Assembly: GCF_003688555.1 (NCBI RefSeq)
Contig: NZ_REFR01000002.1
Location: 1 to 64,000 of the forward strand
Source: Eilatimonas milleporae
Lineage (GTDB): Bacteria > Pseudomonadota > Alphaproteobacteria > Sphingomonadales > Kordiimonadaceae
DNA: 64,000 nucleotides
Direction: 5' to 3'
Shown here piece after piece: positions 43,114 through 52,807 of the stretch. The translations under genes were made by a program, and so were the position numbers. Each line of letters opens with the position of its first letter. Position 1 is the stretch's first letter. Below the pieces are notes generated by a model, which saw only the letters and a program-made list of their open reading frames with translations, was not told the origin of the DNA and did not search any database.

Positions 43114-43890
43114 TTACAGCAGGTCCCAGGCATTGATATTTTCCGCCAGATGGGCCGGCGATGTGGTGCCGGGGATAACGATGATACTGGGCGAACGTTG
43201 CAGCAGCCAGGCCAGCGCCGCACCCGGCTCCAGTTTCGCGCCTTTTTGCATCGGATTTGCGCCGAGCGGACCGTAAGGGATGAAGGCGATGTCCTTTTCC
43301 GCCGTATAGTCCACAAGCGTGTCATTCCCCGTTTCGGCCATGTTGAAGCGGTTTTGCACACTGGCGATCAGGGCTATGGCCAGGGCCCGGTCCAGATGCG
43401 CACGGCTGACGTTGGACAGGCCGATGTGGCGAATGCGGCCGTCGGCCTGTGCCTCCGCCAGGGCGGCGACGGAGACTTCAATGGGTGTCTCGGGATCGAC
43501 GCGGTGCAACTGAAACAGGTCGATCCGGTCACGCCGTAGATTGATAAGCGTCTTGTCGATCTGTCTGAGCAGCGTGTCCCGCGACCCATCGACGACAATG
43601 TTGCCCGGCGCGGGTTTGTCGACACCGCCTTTTGTGGCGATGGTGACAGCGCGGCCCTCCAGTGCCTCGCCAACGATTCTGTCGGCTGTCTCCGGGCCGT
43701 AGGCCCAGGCGCTGTCAAAAAAATCGACGCCCAAATCGGCCGCTGTACGCAGGAGGTCAATCCCGCCCTGCCAGTCGGAATAGGCGCCGAAATTGCCGGG
43801 TTGTCCTGTCAGGCGCATGGCGCCGTAGCCAAGGCGGTTGACCGTCATGTTACCGCCGAGCCGGTAGGTTCTGGAAGGGGAGGATTGCAT
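43114..43890 (-). CDS. Aldo/keto reductase
   Basis: A 258-residue AKR-family oxidoreductase. The catalytic tetrad is visible as Asp and Tyr in DSAWAYGPE, Lys in ATKGG and His in QLHRVDP. NADPH-binding motifs occur near the C-terminus (IPYGPLG and IIVIPGTTSPAHLAEN). Substrate unknown; it probably reduces carbonyl compounds. I chose the ATG at 43890, with GGAG 8 bases upstream; longer starts exist. It is divergent from a LysR gene and probably cotranscribed with the VOC protein. Confidence 0.9.
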   Translation of the reverse strand: MQSSPSRTYRLGGNMTVNRLGYGAMRLTGQPGNFGAYSDWQGGIDLLRTAADLGVDFFDSAWAYGPETADRIVGEALEGRAVTIATKGGVDKPAPGNIVVDGSRDTLLRQIDKTLINLRRDRIDLFQLHRVDPETPIEVSVAALAEAQADGRIRHIGLSNVSRAHLDRALAIALIASVQNRFNMAETGNDTLVDYTAEKDIAFIPYGPLGANPMQKGAKLEPGAALAWLLQRSPSIIVIPGTTSPAHLAENINAWDLL

Positions 43891-44008
43891 GCCATTGTCT
43901 CCTGTTTGCATTTGCGCCCGGCCTGTCGCCTTGGGCATGTGTCGTTTACGAGAGAGAAGATGACGGACTGCATGGCTTTTCTGTAGACGATTTATAAAAG
44001 TAATAGTT

Positions 44009-44023
44009 ATACGTATTACGTAT
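44009..44023. promoter_or_regulatory. LysR-type inverted repeat over a start codon
   Basis: ATACGTA-T-TACGTAT is a perfect 7-1-7 inverted repeat with the T-N11-A LysR-box core. It overlaps the first two bases of the LysR gene's start codon (ATG at 44022). Binding there would block translation or transcription of the regulator itself, and could also act on the divergent aldo/keto reductase gene. Confidence 0.6.
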
Positions 44024-44951
44024 GAGTAAATCGCTCGACCGGCTGACCCTTCTCGCGACTTTTGCCCGTATTGCCGAACGGGGCTCCATCAGTGCGGCGG
44101 CGCGAGACCTGGGCCTGTCGCAGGCATCGGCCAGTCGTCAGCTGGCCGATCTCGAACGCCGTCTCGGCGTTCAGCTCATTCAACGCACGACCCACAGCCT
44201 GTCCCTGACGGAGGCCGGGCGGGACTGTCTGGCCGAGGCGCGGATCCTGACGGAGGGATGGGACGCCCTTGTCGAGCGTTACGCGGATGAGGACAGCGCC
44301 ATACAGGGACGGTTGAAGGTGGTCGCACCCGTCGCTCTCGGTCAGTTGCATCTGGCGGAGGCTGCCTTGCAGTTCCAAAAGGCACACCCCGGTGTTGCCA
44401 TTGGCTGGATACTGCAGGACGGTGCCATCCGCTTTGCCGAAACGGGGTGTGACCTGTGGGTCAAAATCGGTTCCGTCCCGGATGACAGTCTCGTGGTACG
44501 GCCTCTTGGGCGGGTCGAACGCCTTATTGTCGCCGCTCCCGGTCTGCTCAACGGGCGCCATGTGGAAACACCCGCCGATCTTGACGATATTCCCTGCGCG
44601 GCGCTGGAGCCGTTTGAGGCCGGCAGTATTCCCCTGATCAGAAAAAAGAGGGCCGGCAAAAAGCGAAAGCAGGTTACCGTCGCTGGCCAGATCGCTCTGA
44701 CCACCAACAATATTTTCGCGGGCCGCAAGGCCGCGCGCCTTGGTATTGGTTACGCCGTCATGCCGCGCTGGCTTGTGCAAAGGGACCTGGACAGCGGCGT
44801 GCTTGTGGATGTTCTGCCGGACTGGCGGGCGCCGTCCCTCATGATCAATGCCGCTTTTTTACCCGCGCGGCGTCAGACAAGACGGCTCAAACTGTTTCTC
44901 GGCCATATGGCAGAGACCATTGCGGCCATTTCCGGTGTGGAGGGCGTTTAG
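44022..44951 (+). CDS. LysR-family regulator (divergent from AKR)
   Basis: A 309-residue LysR protein. The N-terminal helix-turn-helix is TFARIAERGSISAAARDLGLSQASASRQL, and the effector domain follows, with CDLWVKIGSVPDDSLVVRPL. The start codon at 44022 lies inside a 15-bp LysR-box-like palindrome, and its ribosome-binding site is poor. It is divergent from the aldo/keto reductase/VOC pair and so is the likely regulator of that pair. Inducer unknown. Confidence 0.9.
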   Translation: MSKSLDRLTLLATFARIAERGSISAAARDLGLSQASASRQLADLERRLGVQLIQRTTHSLSLTEAGRDCLAEARILTEGWDALVERYADEDSAIQGRLKVVAPVALGQLHLAEAALQFQKAHPGVAIGWILQDGAIRFAETGCDLWVKIGSVPDDSLVVRPLGRVERLIVAAPGLLNGRHVETPADLDDIPCAALEPFEAGSIPLIRKKRAGKKRKQVTVAGQIALTTNNIFAGRKAARLGIGYAVMPRWLVQRDLDSGVLVDVLPDWRAPSLMINAAFLPARRQTRRLKLFLGHMAETIAAISGVEGV

Positions 44952-45027
44952 CCGCCTGCGTGTGCCTCTTGCCGCACAGCATGGCGCCGCCTATGCTCGC
45001 GCTCGATTTTGATTGAAGAGTGTTTGC

Positions 45028-45822
45028 ATGACCGACCAACCCGACTTTTTCGACCATCCGTCCGGCCGCCGACTTGCTTATCATCATACGCCGGGAGCTA
45101 CCCCCACGGTGGTTTTCCTTGGCGGTTTCATGAGCGATATGACCGGTTCAAAGGCAACCACGCTGGAAGAACACTGTCGCGCCCGGGGGCAGGCTTTTCT
45201 GCGGCTGGATTATTCCGGTCACGGGGCCAGTTCCGAGAAGTTTGAGGACGGCACCATCGGCCTCTGGGCCGAGGATGCCGCTGCCGTGATCGACGCGGCA
45301 GTCGGGGCGGACGGACCGCTGGTGCTGGTCGGTTCCTCCATGGGCGGGTGGGTCGCCCTGCTGCTGGCCCGCCGATGGCCTTTGCGGGTGCGCGGTCTTG
45401 TCGGCATTGCCGCCGCACCGGACTTTACTGAGCGGATGTGGACCCATGAGCTGAACGATGACCTGCGCGCCACCATTTTGCGCGACGGTTTTGTCAAAAT
45501 CCCCAGCGATTATGGCCCTGACCCCTATATTTTCACCAGAGCATTGTTTGATGACGGCAGAAAGAACAGCGTTCTGACCGGCCCGCTTCCCGTTGCCGGG
45601 CCGGTGCGTCTGCTGCAGGGCATGCAGGATGCGGATGTACCGTGGGAGACGGCTGTGACGCTCGCGGAAAAGGTCGACAGCCCCGACCCGGCGCTGACCC
45701 TGATCCCGGCAGGAGATCACCGCCTGTCCACCGATCAGGATCTGGCGCGGCTGACCCGCACGGTGGATGAAATCCTCGCCCTCTTGAACGGCCAGGAAAC
45801 GCCCTCAAGGAACAACCCGTAA
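45028..45822 (+). CDS. Alpha/beta hydrolase (ABHD10-like)
   Basis: A 264-residue cytoplasmic alpha/beta hydrolase. The nucleophile is in LVGSSMGGWVALLLARRW, after a typical first strand TVVFLGGFMSDMTGSKA and the segment LRLDYSGHGASS. The Asp and His are in GMQDADVPW and GDHRLST. It resembles alphaproteobacterial/mitochondrial ABHD10-type thioesterases. The start at 45028 is an ATG with only a weak GAAGAG upstream. It lies 9 bp before nth and probably shares its transcript. Confidence 0.85.
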   Translation: MTDQPDFFDHPSGRRLAYHHTPGATPTVVFLGGFMSDMTGSKATTLEEHCRARGQAFLRLDYSGHGASSEKFEDGTIGLWAEDAAAVIDAAVGADGPLVLVGSSMGGWVALLLARRWPLRVRGLVGIAAAPDFTERMWTHELNDDLRATILRDGFVKIPSDYGPDPYIFTRALFDDGRKNSVLTGPLPVAGPVRLLQGMQDADVPWETAVTLAEKVDSPDPALTLIPAGDHRLSTDQDLARLTRTVDEILALLNGQETPSRNNP

Positions 45823-45831
45823 GGACATGTC

Positions 45832-46467
45832 ATGGTGAAAAAGGCCGACAGGGAAGACTTTTTCCGCCGCCTTGCGGAGGACAATCCCGACCCGCGCACG
45901 GAGCTTGAATTCGTCAACCATTTCACCCTGCTGGTTGCCGTGGTGCTGTCGGCGCAGGCGACGGACAAGGGCGTGAACAAGGCGACAAAGGCATTGTTTG
46001 CCATTGCCGACACGCCTGAAAAGATGGTCGCGCTGGGCCTTGACGGTATCACGCAGCATATCAAGACCATCGGCCTCTACCGTAACAAGGCGAAAAATGT
46101 GCTGGCCCTGTCGGAGAAACTGGTTGCCGAGCATGGCTCCGAAGTGCCGGACGACCGCGATGCGCTGGAGGCCCTGCCCGGTGTGGGCCGCAAGACTGCC
46201 AATGTGGTCTTGAACGAGGCTTTCGGCCACCCGACCTGTGCGGTGGATACCCATATTTTTCGTGTGTCCAACCGCACCGGCCTTGCCCCCGGCAAGACCC
46301 CGCTGGAGGTGGAGAAAAAGCTGATGAAGGCGATCCCGCCGGCGTATGCGCGGCCCGCGCATCATTGGCTGATCCTGTTGGGCCGTTATATCTGCAAGGC
46401 ACGCAAGCCTGACTGTGCCGTATGCAAGGTCTATGATCTTTGCCGTTACAAGGCAAAAACGGCATAG
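45832..46467 (+). CDS. nth: Endonuclease III
   Basis: A 211-residue HhH-GPD DNA glycosylase/AP lyase that removes oxidised pyrimidines in base excision repair. The helix-hairpin-helix LPGVGRKTANVV carries the catalytic Lys, and the catalytic Asp lies in AVDTHIFRVSNR. The C-terminal iron-sulfur cluster is C-x6-C-x2-C-x5-C (in ICKARKPDCAVCKVYDLC). Length and motifs match the family. It follows the hydrolase gene and ends 33 bp from the convergent GNAT gene. Confidence 0.96.
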   Translation: MVKKADREDFFRRLAEDNPDPRTELEFVNHFTLLVAVVLSAQATDKGVNKATKALFAIADTPEKMVALGLDGITQHIKTIGLYRNKAKNVLALSEKLVAEHGSEVPDDRDALEALPGVGRKTANVVLNEAFGHPTCAVDTHIFRVSNRTGLAPGKTPLEVEKKLMKAIPPAYARPAHHWLILLGRYICKARKPDCAVCKVYDLCRYKAKTA

Positions 46468-46500
46468 GCCCTGTGAAGTGGGCTCGGCCTTGCGCGTGCG

Positions 46501-46950
46501 TTACGGTCCGCGCCATTCCATAACGATACGTGTGGCGCTGTCGTCACCTTTCAGACGTTTTGGTGTTTCCCGAAAGCCCAGCTTTTCATAGACATGCCGG
46601 GCACGGCTGTTGTCCTCATAAACGTCCAGCCAGACGCGCTGAGCCTGAAGTGCGCCGGTGCAGTAGGTCAGAACAGCTTTTAAAAAGGCGCTGCCGATGC
46701 CCTTGTTCGGCTGGTTGACGACGATGCGCCGCAGTTCAACGGCGCCATCGTCCTGTTTGAAAAGAATGCCATATCCGATCGCACCGTCAGCCTTGTTGCG
46801 GCCAACCACATAGTGACAGGCGGGGTCAGTGAGCGCCCGGCGATGTTCAGGCTCAGGCCAGCGATGGATGAAACGGTGTTCGCTCCGGGCCTCTTCCAGT
46901 AGGACGAAGTCCAGATCGGCCACCGTTCCTTTCTCAAGATGGTCGAACAT
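46501..46950 (-). CDS. GNAT-family acetyltransferase
   Basis: A 149-residue GNAT protein. The acetyl-CoA-binding motif is NKGIGSAFLKAVL, after the strand VELRRIVV; the C-terminal DVYEDNSRARHVYEKLGFRE is the usual end of the fold. Substrate unknown. It starts 12 bp after the purH stop, on the same strand, and may be part of the rsmB-rpe-heparinase-purH transcript. Confidence 0.85.
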   Translation of the reverse strand: MFDHLEKGTVADLDFVLLEEARSEHRFIHRWPEPEHRRALTDPACHYVVGRNKADGAIGYGILFKQDDGAVELRRIVVNQPNKGIGSAFLKAVLTYCTGALQAQRVWLDVYEDNSRARHVYEKLGFRETPKRLKGDDSATRIVMEWRGP

Positions 46951-46962
46951 CCTGCGGATTTT

Positions 46963-48567
46963 TTAGTGGCGGAAATGCCGCTGGCCGGTGAATACCATGG
47001 CCAGCCCCGCCTTGTCGGCGGCGGCGATGACGTCTTCGTCGCGGATCGACCCGCCCGGCTGGATGACGGCTGTCGCGCCGGCCTCCGCTGCCGCCATGAG
47101 ACCGTCGGCAAAGGGGAAAAAAGCGTCCGACGCGACAACGGACCCTTTCGCGAAACTGTCCGTTTCACCGGCGGCTTCCGCCGCTTCGCCCGCACGAATG
47201 GCGGCAATGCGCGAGGAATCACGCCTGTTCATCTGCCCTGCGCCGATCCCGACCGTCATCTGTCCGCGTGCGTAAACGATGGCGTTTGACTTGACATGCT
47301 TGGCCACCCGGAAAGCGAACAGGAGATCGGCCATTTCATCGGGTGTCGGCGCGCGCTGCGTCACGACATTCAGCCGGTCCGCACCGATCTGACCGGTGTC
47401 GCGTCCCTGCACAAGAAGGCCGCCGGCCACCGTGCGCAGCGTCAGGCCGGGCTGTGCCGGATCGGCAAGGCCGCCGGTGGTCAGCAGACGGAGATTTTTT
47501 TTGGCCGCGATGATGCCGGCGGCTTCGTCACTGACGCTGGGCGCCACGATCACCTCGGTAAAGATTTTGACGATTTCCGTTGCCGTGGCGCCGTCCAGTT
47601 CACCGTTCAACGCAACGATCCCGCCGAAAGCCGAAACGGGATCGCATATCAGCGCCTTTTCATAAGCCTGTTTGAAACTGTCGGCCGTGGCCACGCCGCA
47701 CGGATTGGCGTGCTTGATGATGGCAACGGCGGGCCTGTCCGGATCAAATTCGCTGACCAGTTCAAAAGCGGCGTCGGTGTCGTTGAGATTGTTATAGGAC
47801 AAAGCCTTGCCCTGACGCTGTTTGGCGGTGGCGATACCGGGCCGGTTTTCCACGGTTTCGTAAAAGGCGGCATTCTGATGCGGGTTCTCGCCGTAACGGC
47901 AGTCCTGTACCTTTGTGGCGGTAACCGTCAGTCGGTCCGGCAGCACGTCGCCGGTCTCCGTCGCCAGCCAGCCGCTGATCGCGGTGTCATAGGCCGCCGT
48001 GCGCTGAAAGGCTTTTTTCGCCAGTCTAAGGCGCGTTTCCGCCGTGGTACCGCCATGCCCGCCTATTTCGGCAAGGATGCCGTCATAATCCGCCGGATCC
48101 GTCAGGATTGTGACAAAGGCATGGTTTTTTGCGCTGGCACGAACCATTGCCGGACCGCCGATGTCGATCTGTTCGACCGTATCCCCGAAGGCGGCGCCCT
48201 TTGCCACCGTTTCCTCGAAAGGATACAGATTGACCACCACCAGATCGATGCCGCCGATACCGTGATCCTCCATGGCGCTGCGATGAGCGTCCTTGTCGCG
48301 GCGTGCCAGGATACCGCCGTGAATCGTCGGGTGCAGCGTTTTCACCCGCCCATCCATGATTTCGGGAAATCCCGTATGGTCGCTGACATCCGTAACCGCG
48401 ATGCCGGCCTCTTTCAGGGTGCGCGCGGTGCCGCCTGTTGACAGAATTTCAATGCCGTGCCCGGCAAGGGCCTTGCCGAGGTCGATGATGCCGGTCTTAT
48501 CGGATACCGACAAAAGGGCACGGGTGATCGGGGTGACACTGTTCGTATTGCTTTGACGTTCGCTCAT
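46963..48567 (-). CDS. purH: Bifunctional AICAR transformylase/IMP cyclohydrolase
   Basis: The 534-residue enzyme makes the last two steps of IMP synthesis. The N-terminal IMP cyclohydrolase domain (about 12-200) begins with [19 protein letters not shown] and contains [13 protein letters not shown] and [11 protein letters not shown]. The C-terminal transformylase domain has [25 protein letters not shown] and the end TGQRHFRH. It is the usual length, and its neighbours in the minus-strand cluster (rsmB, rpe, heparinase) are the common alphaproteobacterial order. Confidence 0.96.
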   Translation of the reverse strand: MSERQSNTNSVTPITRALLSVSDKTGIIDLGKALAGHGIEILSTGGTARTLKEAGIAVTDVSDHTGFPEIMDGRVKTLHPTIHGGILARRDKDAHRSAMEDHGIGGIDLVVVNLYPFEETVAKGAAFGDTVEQIDIGGPAMVRASAKNHAFVTILTDPADYDGILAEIGGHGGTTAETRLRLAKKAFQRTAAYDTAISGWLATETGDVLPDRLTVTATKVQDCRYGENPHQNAAFYETVENRPGIATAKQRQGKALSYNNLNDTDAAFELVSEFDPDRPAVAIIKHANPCGVATADSFKQAYEKALICDPVSAFGGIVALNGELDGATATEIVKIFTEVIVAPSVSDEAAGIIAAKKNLRLLTTGGLADPAQPGLTLRTVAGGLLVQGRDTGQIGADRLNVVTQRAPTPDEMADLLFAFRVAKHVKSNAIVYARGQMTVGIGAGQMNRRDSSRIAAIRAGEAAEAAGETDSFAKGSVVASDAFFPFADGLMAAAEAGATAVIQPGGSIRDEDVIAAADKAGLAMVFTGQRHFRH

Positions 48568-48617
48568 CAGGGCGCGTTTCCTTGGGTCTTGCTTGGATGG
48601 ATAAAGGCGAAAACCGG

Positions 48618-50351
48618 TCAGGCGAGTGGATCGCGGGCCAGCCGCCAGACGCAGCCGTCCTCCTTCAGGCTCGAAGGCGTGACAATCACGACAATCTGCT
48701 GACAGGCGACAATCTCGTCACGGCGCGGCAGGTAAAGACTGTCATCAAGGGCGATATCCCCGTTGTTGGCGGAAAACAACCAGCCTTCTCCGGACGGCGT
48801 CTCAAGGACCACCCGGCCGTCCGGCGCAATGGCGGCCTGGATATCCGGATGAAGATGAAAGCGCAGGCACGCGTTGCACCCGTTCAGGAAACGGCTGGGT
48901 TTGCCGACCAGCTTGTCCTGTCCTTCCAACACCAGCCCGTCGGGGCTGAGCGACAGGGTGCGTTGATGCTTCACGCCGAAACGGGCGGCGTAACCGTCAT
49001 GCACCAGTGTGATGCGGTCCCCTCTCTCACTGCTGTGCCGTTCGATCTGCACGCTGGTGACGCCCTTGCCGATCTGTCCGTTCGGCAGCAGGCGGCTGGA
49101 ATTCCGGTTGTCCAGAATCAGCGTGCTGTGGGCGGCGCTGGTGCGTGTCAGATCATCCAGTCCGGCGAGAGGCGGCGGTGTATCCGCATGGCCCATATTG
49201 ACGATCAGGCGCTGACGTCCGCTGGACATCTCGAAGGCGGCCGTGCCCGCATGGGCGCAGGCTGACAGTTTCGGCGCAGGCGGTGGCCCCGCATCGCAGA
49301 CCACGGTTCCCCGTCCCGCGCTGAGCCGCTGATATCCCGAGTGGGAGGCATTTTCCAATGCTTTGCCGCTTGCATTGCTGGCGGCAAGCAAGGCGTCCAA
49401 TCCGGTTACATCGTCGTTTGCCGCGCCGTTGACATGGGCAAAACTGCCGTCCGACAGGCGCAATCCGCGTACAAAGGGACCCACTCTGTCCAGGGTGTGC
49501 TGGATTGTTTCCGGGGGGACGTCCTCGCGGTCCAGATAGGCGCTGCGCAAGATGACCAGCAGGCGGATGAGCGGCACGAGATCGCCGGGATTCCGGCTTG
49601 CCGGCCCGCCGTCGGCCAGGATGAAACGGGCGATGGCCCGGTTCAGTGCCTTTTCCCCGCGCACGCACCACGTCCGGCTTGACGGCAGGGCCAGGCCGGC
49701 CAGTGTCAGGGCGGCGGCGCTTCTGACCGGCCCCAGTCCCGGCACCGTGTCACGGTGTGTGTTGGCAAGATGCCGGATTTGGCGGGCCATGCAATGCAGC
49801 AGCCTCGACCGGTAAACAAGGTCCAGCGAAGACAACACCAGCGGGGCGTGGACGATCCAGTTGACGATGCGTTCGGCAATGTCATCCGGCGACCATTTCA
49901 TCGGATTCCAGGCGCAGTCCTCCTCGAGCCAGGCACGCGTCAGCCTTTCAGCGGTTTCGCGTGCGCTTTTTTGGCTGCTCAGCGCCGCCAGATCGCCGAG
50001 AAAACGAAAGCATGCGGCATGCCGGGCAAGCGGTGCGGGTGCCGCTGCGACATCACGCCAGAAACCGTCACCCGTTTTCAGATTGTATGGGCCGACGATC
50101 ATGTCGCCCGCTATCAGGGCCGACCCCCGCGTGCCATTGCCGGGATGCGGGTCGTCAGGACTGCTCAGAAGCTGGACGGGATGACGCCCTTTCAGGCGAA
50201 ATTCATAAAGTTTTGTGCCATACGCCCAGTGTTTCAGGGCTTTCCACGACCGGGACAGGGCAGGCGGCAGGGATGCACCGCCTTTGGCGCGGAACAGCGT
50301 TGTGCGACGCCCCGGCACGGCGGCAAGCGCGATGCTGTCAAAAGCGCTCAT
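48618..50351 (-). CDS. Heparinase II/III family protein
   Basis: A 577-residue protein with an N-terminal helical toroid part ([25 protein letters not shown]) and a C-terminal beta-sandwich region with the family's [14 protein letters not shown] and [17 protein letters not shown]. Heparinase II/III-like proteins degrade acidic polysaccharides, but in alphaproteobacteria this cytoplasmic version next to purH has no proven substrate. There is no signal peptide. It lies 50 bp upstream of purH and 62 bp past rpe. Confidence 0.88.
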   Translation of the reverse strand: MSAFDSIALAAVPGRRTTLFRAKGGASLPPALSRSWKALKHWAYGTKLYEFRLKGRHPVQLLSSPDDPHPGNGTRGSALIAGDMIVGPYNLKTGDGFWRDVAAAPAPLARHAACFRFLGDLAALSSQKSARETAERLTRAWLEEDCAWNPMKWSPDDIAERIVNWIVHAPLVLSSLDLVYRSRLLHCMARQIRHLANTHRDTVPGLGPVRSAAALTLAGLALPSSRTWCVRGEKALNRAIARFILADGGPASRNPGDLVPLIRLLVILRSAYLDREDVPPETIQHTLDRVGPFVRGLRLSDGSFAHVNGAANDDVTGLDALLAASNASGKALENASHSGYQRLSAGRGTVVCDAGPPPAPKLSACAHAGTAAFEMSSGRQRLIVNMGHADTPPPLAGLDDLTRTSAAHSTLILDNRNSSRLLPNGQIGKGVTSVQIERHSSERGDRITLVHDGYAARFGVKHQRTLSLSPDGLVLEGQDKLVGKPSRFLNGCNACLRFHLHPDIQAAIAPDGRVVLETPSGEGWLFSANNGDIALDDSLYLPRRDEIVACQQIVVIVTPSSLKEDGCVWRLARDPLA

Positions 50352-50412
50352 GCCTGTTTACCCCTTCTTCGGACCCTGTCCACCCGGCGACAGTGGCGGT
50401 CCGGCATGATCG

Positions 50413-51072
50413 TTATCCTTTCAGACGCCGGATATTCTCTGCATAGGCCGATGGACCGCCCTTGAATGTGGCACTGCCGGCCACAAGAACATCGGCGCCG
50501 GCTGCGATCACCTGCGGTGCCGTTTCGGCGTTCACACCACCGTCCACTTCCAGATCAATGTCCAGGCCCAGTGTGTCGATCCGTTTGCGGATCGCGGCAA
50601 TCTTGCGCAACTGACCGTCAATAAAGCTCTGCCCGCCAAAACCCGGATTGACCGACATGACAAGAATCAGATCCAGATCCTCGTACAGATAATCGATAAT
50701 GCTTTCGGATGTGGCGGGATTAAGGGAAACGCCTGTTTTGCAGCCCGCCTGTTTTACCCTTTGAAGGGTGCGGTGGGTATGGGCACCCGCCTCGGCATGG
50801 ACGGTGATGATATCGGCTCCGGCCCCGGCAAAGGCATCGATATAGGGATCGACAGGGGCAATCATCAGATGGACGTCGAAAACCTTGTCCGAATGCGGGC
50901 GCAATGCCTTTACCACATCCGGTCCGATCGTAATGTTGGGAACAAAATGACCGTCCATGACATCCACATGGATCCAGTCGGCACCCGCTTCATCGACAGC
51001 GCGAACCTCCTCGCCCAGTTTGGCGAAATCGGCGGACAGAATGGACGGGGCGATGCGAACCGGCTTTTGCAT
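50413..51072 (-). CDS. rpe: Ribulose-phosphate 3-epimerase
   Basis: The 219-residue TIM-barrel enzyme interconverts ribulose 5-phosphate and xylulose 5-phosphate in the pentose phosphate pathway. Motifs: [34 protein letters not shown] with metal-binding residues, [30 protein letters not shown] and [13 protein letters not shown]. Length is normal. It is followed by the heparinase gene and preceded by rsmB. Confidence 0.96.
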   Translation of the reverse strand: MQKPVRIAPSILSADFAKLGEEVRAVDEAGADWIHVDVMDGHFVPNITIGPDVVKALRPHSDKVFDVHLMIAPVDPYIDAFAGAGADIITVHAEAGAHTHRTLQRVKQAGCKTGVSLNPATSESIIDYLYEDLDLILVMSVNPGFGGQSFIDGQLRKIAAIRKRIDTLGLDIDLEVDGGVNAETAPQVIAAGADVLVAGSATFKGGPSAYAENIRRLKG

Positions 51073-51199
51073 GGGGCCTGATTAGCAGCTTGCCTCCGGT
51101 GCGGCAAGCATCCTTGCGAACAGGGCCGTCAGTCCCCCGCAACATGACAGGGCCGGCAGCCTGCCGGATCAGGATTTCAGGGTGTTCAACCTGTCTGCG

Positions 51200-52597
51200 C
51201 TAACCGATTTTGGTCAGCCGGGCGGCGAAGAAACCGTCCAGTCTGCCATCACCGGCCATCATGGACGGCCGTGTCATCAGGTCGCCCCGGGATGTGATCA
51301 GGTCGCTATGGCCGGCCAGTTCCGCCGGGCTCAGCGGCAGCCGGCGGGCGGCGGGTGTTGCATCGAGGAAGGCGGCGATCCGGTCCGGGCCTTCTTCCGC
51401 TTCCAGCGAACAGACGCAGTAAACAAGTGTCCCGCCGGTATCGAGCAGGTCAAAGGCATGGGTAAGCAGGCGCTGTTGCACTGCCGCGAGGCTTTCGATG
51501 TCGCCCGGCTGTTTGATCCACAACACGTCCGGATGACGCCGGTAGGTCCCGGTGGCGCTGCAGGGGGCATCGAGAAGGATCCGGTCCGGCGGGCTATCGG
51601 GACGAAAGGCGGCGGCGTCCGCGGCGACGGTCTTTGCGGTCAGCCCTGTCCTGGCAAGATTTTCACGGACCCGTTCCAACCGCCGCTCGGACCGGTCGAC
51701 CGCTGTGACATCCGCGCCGAGAGCGGCCAGTTGCAGGGTTTTTCCACCCGGTGCGGCACACATGTCCAGCACCCGTTCCCCGGTCCGTGCGCCCAGTATT
51801 GTGACGGGCAGCTGCGCCGCCTGATCCTGCACCCACCACTGCCCCTGTTCATAGCCGGGCAGCTCTTCAACCCGTGTGCCGGCCGCATCCAGCCGCAGTG
51901 CTCCGAGAGGCAGGTGCCGGGCGCCAAGCCGTTCCGCCAGATCCGCGACGTCCGTGTCCGGGTGGACGGCAAGATCAAGCGGTGGGGTGTCCGTCAGTGC
52001 AGCGGCAAGCCGCCGCATCTCCCCGTCGCCGAAACGGGTGCGCCAGCGCGCGGCAATCCAGTCCGGCAGCATCAGTTCGGGCCGGGTCTCCAACATTTTC
52101 AGAAGGCGGGCGCGGTCCCGCCCCGCCCGGCGCAGGACCGCGTTGACCAGACCGGCCAGGCGGCTTTCATGCGGTGCCAGTGTTTTGACAAGGGCGACGG
52201 TCTCATTGACGGCGGCATATTCGGCCGTGCGCAGAAACAGCAGTTGCGACAGGCCCGTCATCAATGCCGCCTCGGCGCGGGTCGTACCTTTCGGCAACCC
52301 TTCCCGCACCATGTCGGCCAGTATATGGCGCAAAAATCCGGTATGCCGCACGCTCGTCCCGGCAAGACGGTGTGCGAAAGCCCGGTCGCGCGGGCCGATA
52401 TCCCCAGTGCCTGTATCCCCAGTGCCTGTATCTCCAGTGCCGGTCCGCTTCAGGGCCTCGGCAAAGGCGGTATCCATGTCACGCCGTTTTTTCAGAACCC
52501 CGATCAGGGTCTCGACCGCGATCCGCCGTGGTTGGAGCATAGGGTCCGCCGCCGTGTCATGGCTGGATGTTGTCTGTTTGGAGGGTATCTTTTTCAT
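51200..52597 (-). CDS. rsmB: 16S rRNA m5C967 methyltransferase (RsmB/Fmu family)
   Basis: The 465-residue enzyme methylates 16S rRNA at C967 (E. coli numbering). The N-terminal NusB-like domain (about 10-145) precedes the SAM-binding catalytic domain: DMCAAPGGKTLQLAALGAD, LLDAPCSATGTYRRHPDVLW, the catalytic Cys region VYCVCSLEAEEGPDR. The N-terminal domain contains an inserted GTGDT repeat. I prefer the ATG at 52597; an upstream in-frame ATG at 52645 would add 16 residues. It heads the minus-strand cluster that runs to purH. Confidence 0.93.
   Translation of the reverse strand: MKKIPSKQTTSSHDTAADPMLQPRRIAVETLIGVLKKRRDMDTAFAEALKRTGTGDTGTGDTGTGDIGPRDRAFAHRLAGTSVRHTGFLRHILADMVREGLPKGTTRAEAALMTGLSQLLFLRTAEYAAVNETVALVKTLAPHESRLAGLVNAVLRRAGRDRARLLKMLETRPELMLPDWIAARWRTRFGDGEMRRLAAALTDTPPLDLAVHPDTDVADLAERLGARHLPLGALRLDAAGTRVEELPGYEQGQWWVQDQAAQLPVTILGARTGERVLDMCAAPGGKTLQLAALGADVTAVDRSERRLERVRENLARTGLTAKTVAADAAAFRPDSPPDRILLDAPCSATGTYRRHPDVLWIKQPGDIESLAAVQQRLLTHAFDLLDTGGTLVYCVCSLEAEEGPDRIAAFLDATPAARRLPLSPAELAGHSDLITSRGDLMTRPSMMAGDGRLDGFFAARLTKIG
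52404..52441. repeat. 15-bp tandem repeat in rsmB (GTGDT)
   Basis: Two near-identical 15-bp units and a partial third code the residues GTGDT repeated in the NusB-like domain of RsmB. The repeat is in frame and probably a surface loop; copy number may vary among strains. Confidence 0.75.
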
Positions 52598-52807
52598 GCG
52601 GCACCGCTTGTGCGCCTTAATGATGAACGGGTCAATACGGGTCATTCACCAGTATTGCTTTCCAAGTATTTTCTGAACTGTTTTCTGTGCTGTTTTCCAG
52701 TCTGTGTCCCGTCTGTGTCCCGTCTGTGTCACTGGCCTTGCGCAGACGGACGCTTGCCTGACGGCCTGCGTGCCCGTTAGGAAGGGTGGAGGCACAAGGA
52801 GGTTTTG

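Noticed and set aside
46501-52597. Operon with an obvious purine-responsive riboswitch
   Set aside because: I saw no riboswitch-like conserved core upstream of purH or rsmB; the cluster order is the common one and needs no such element.
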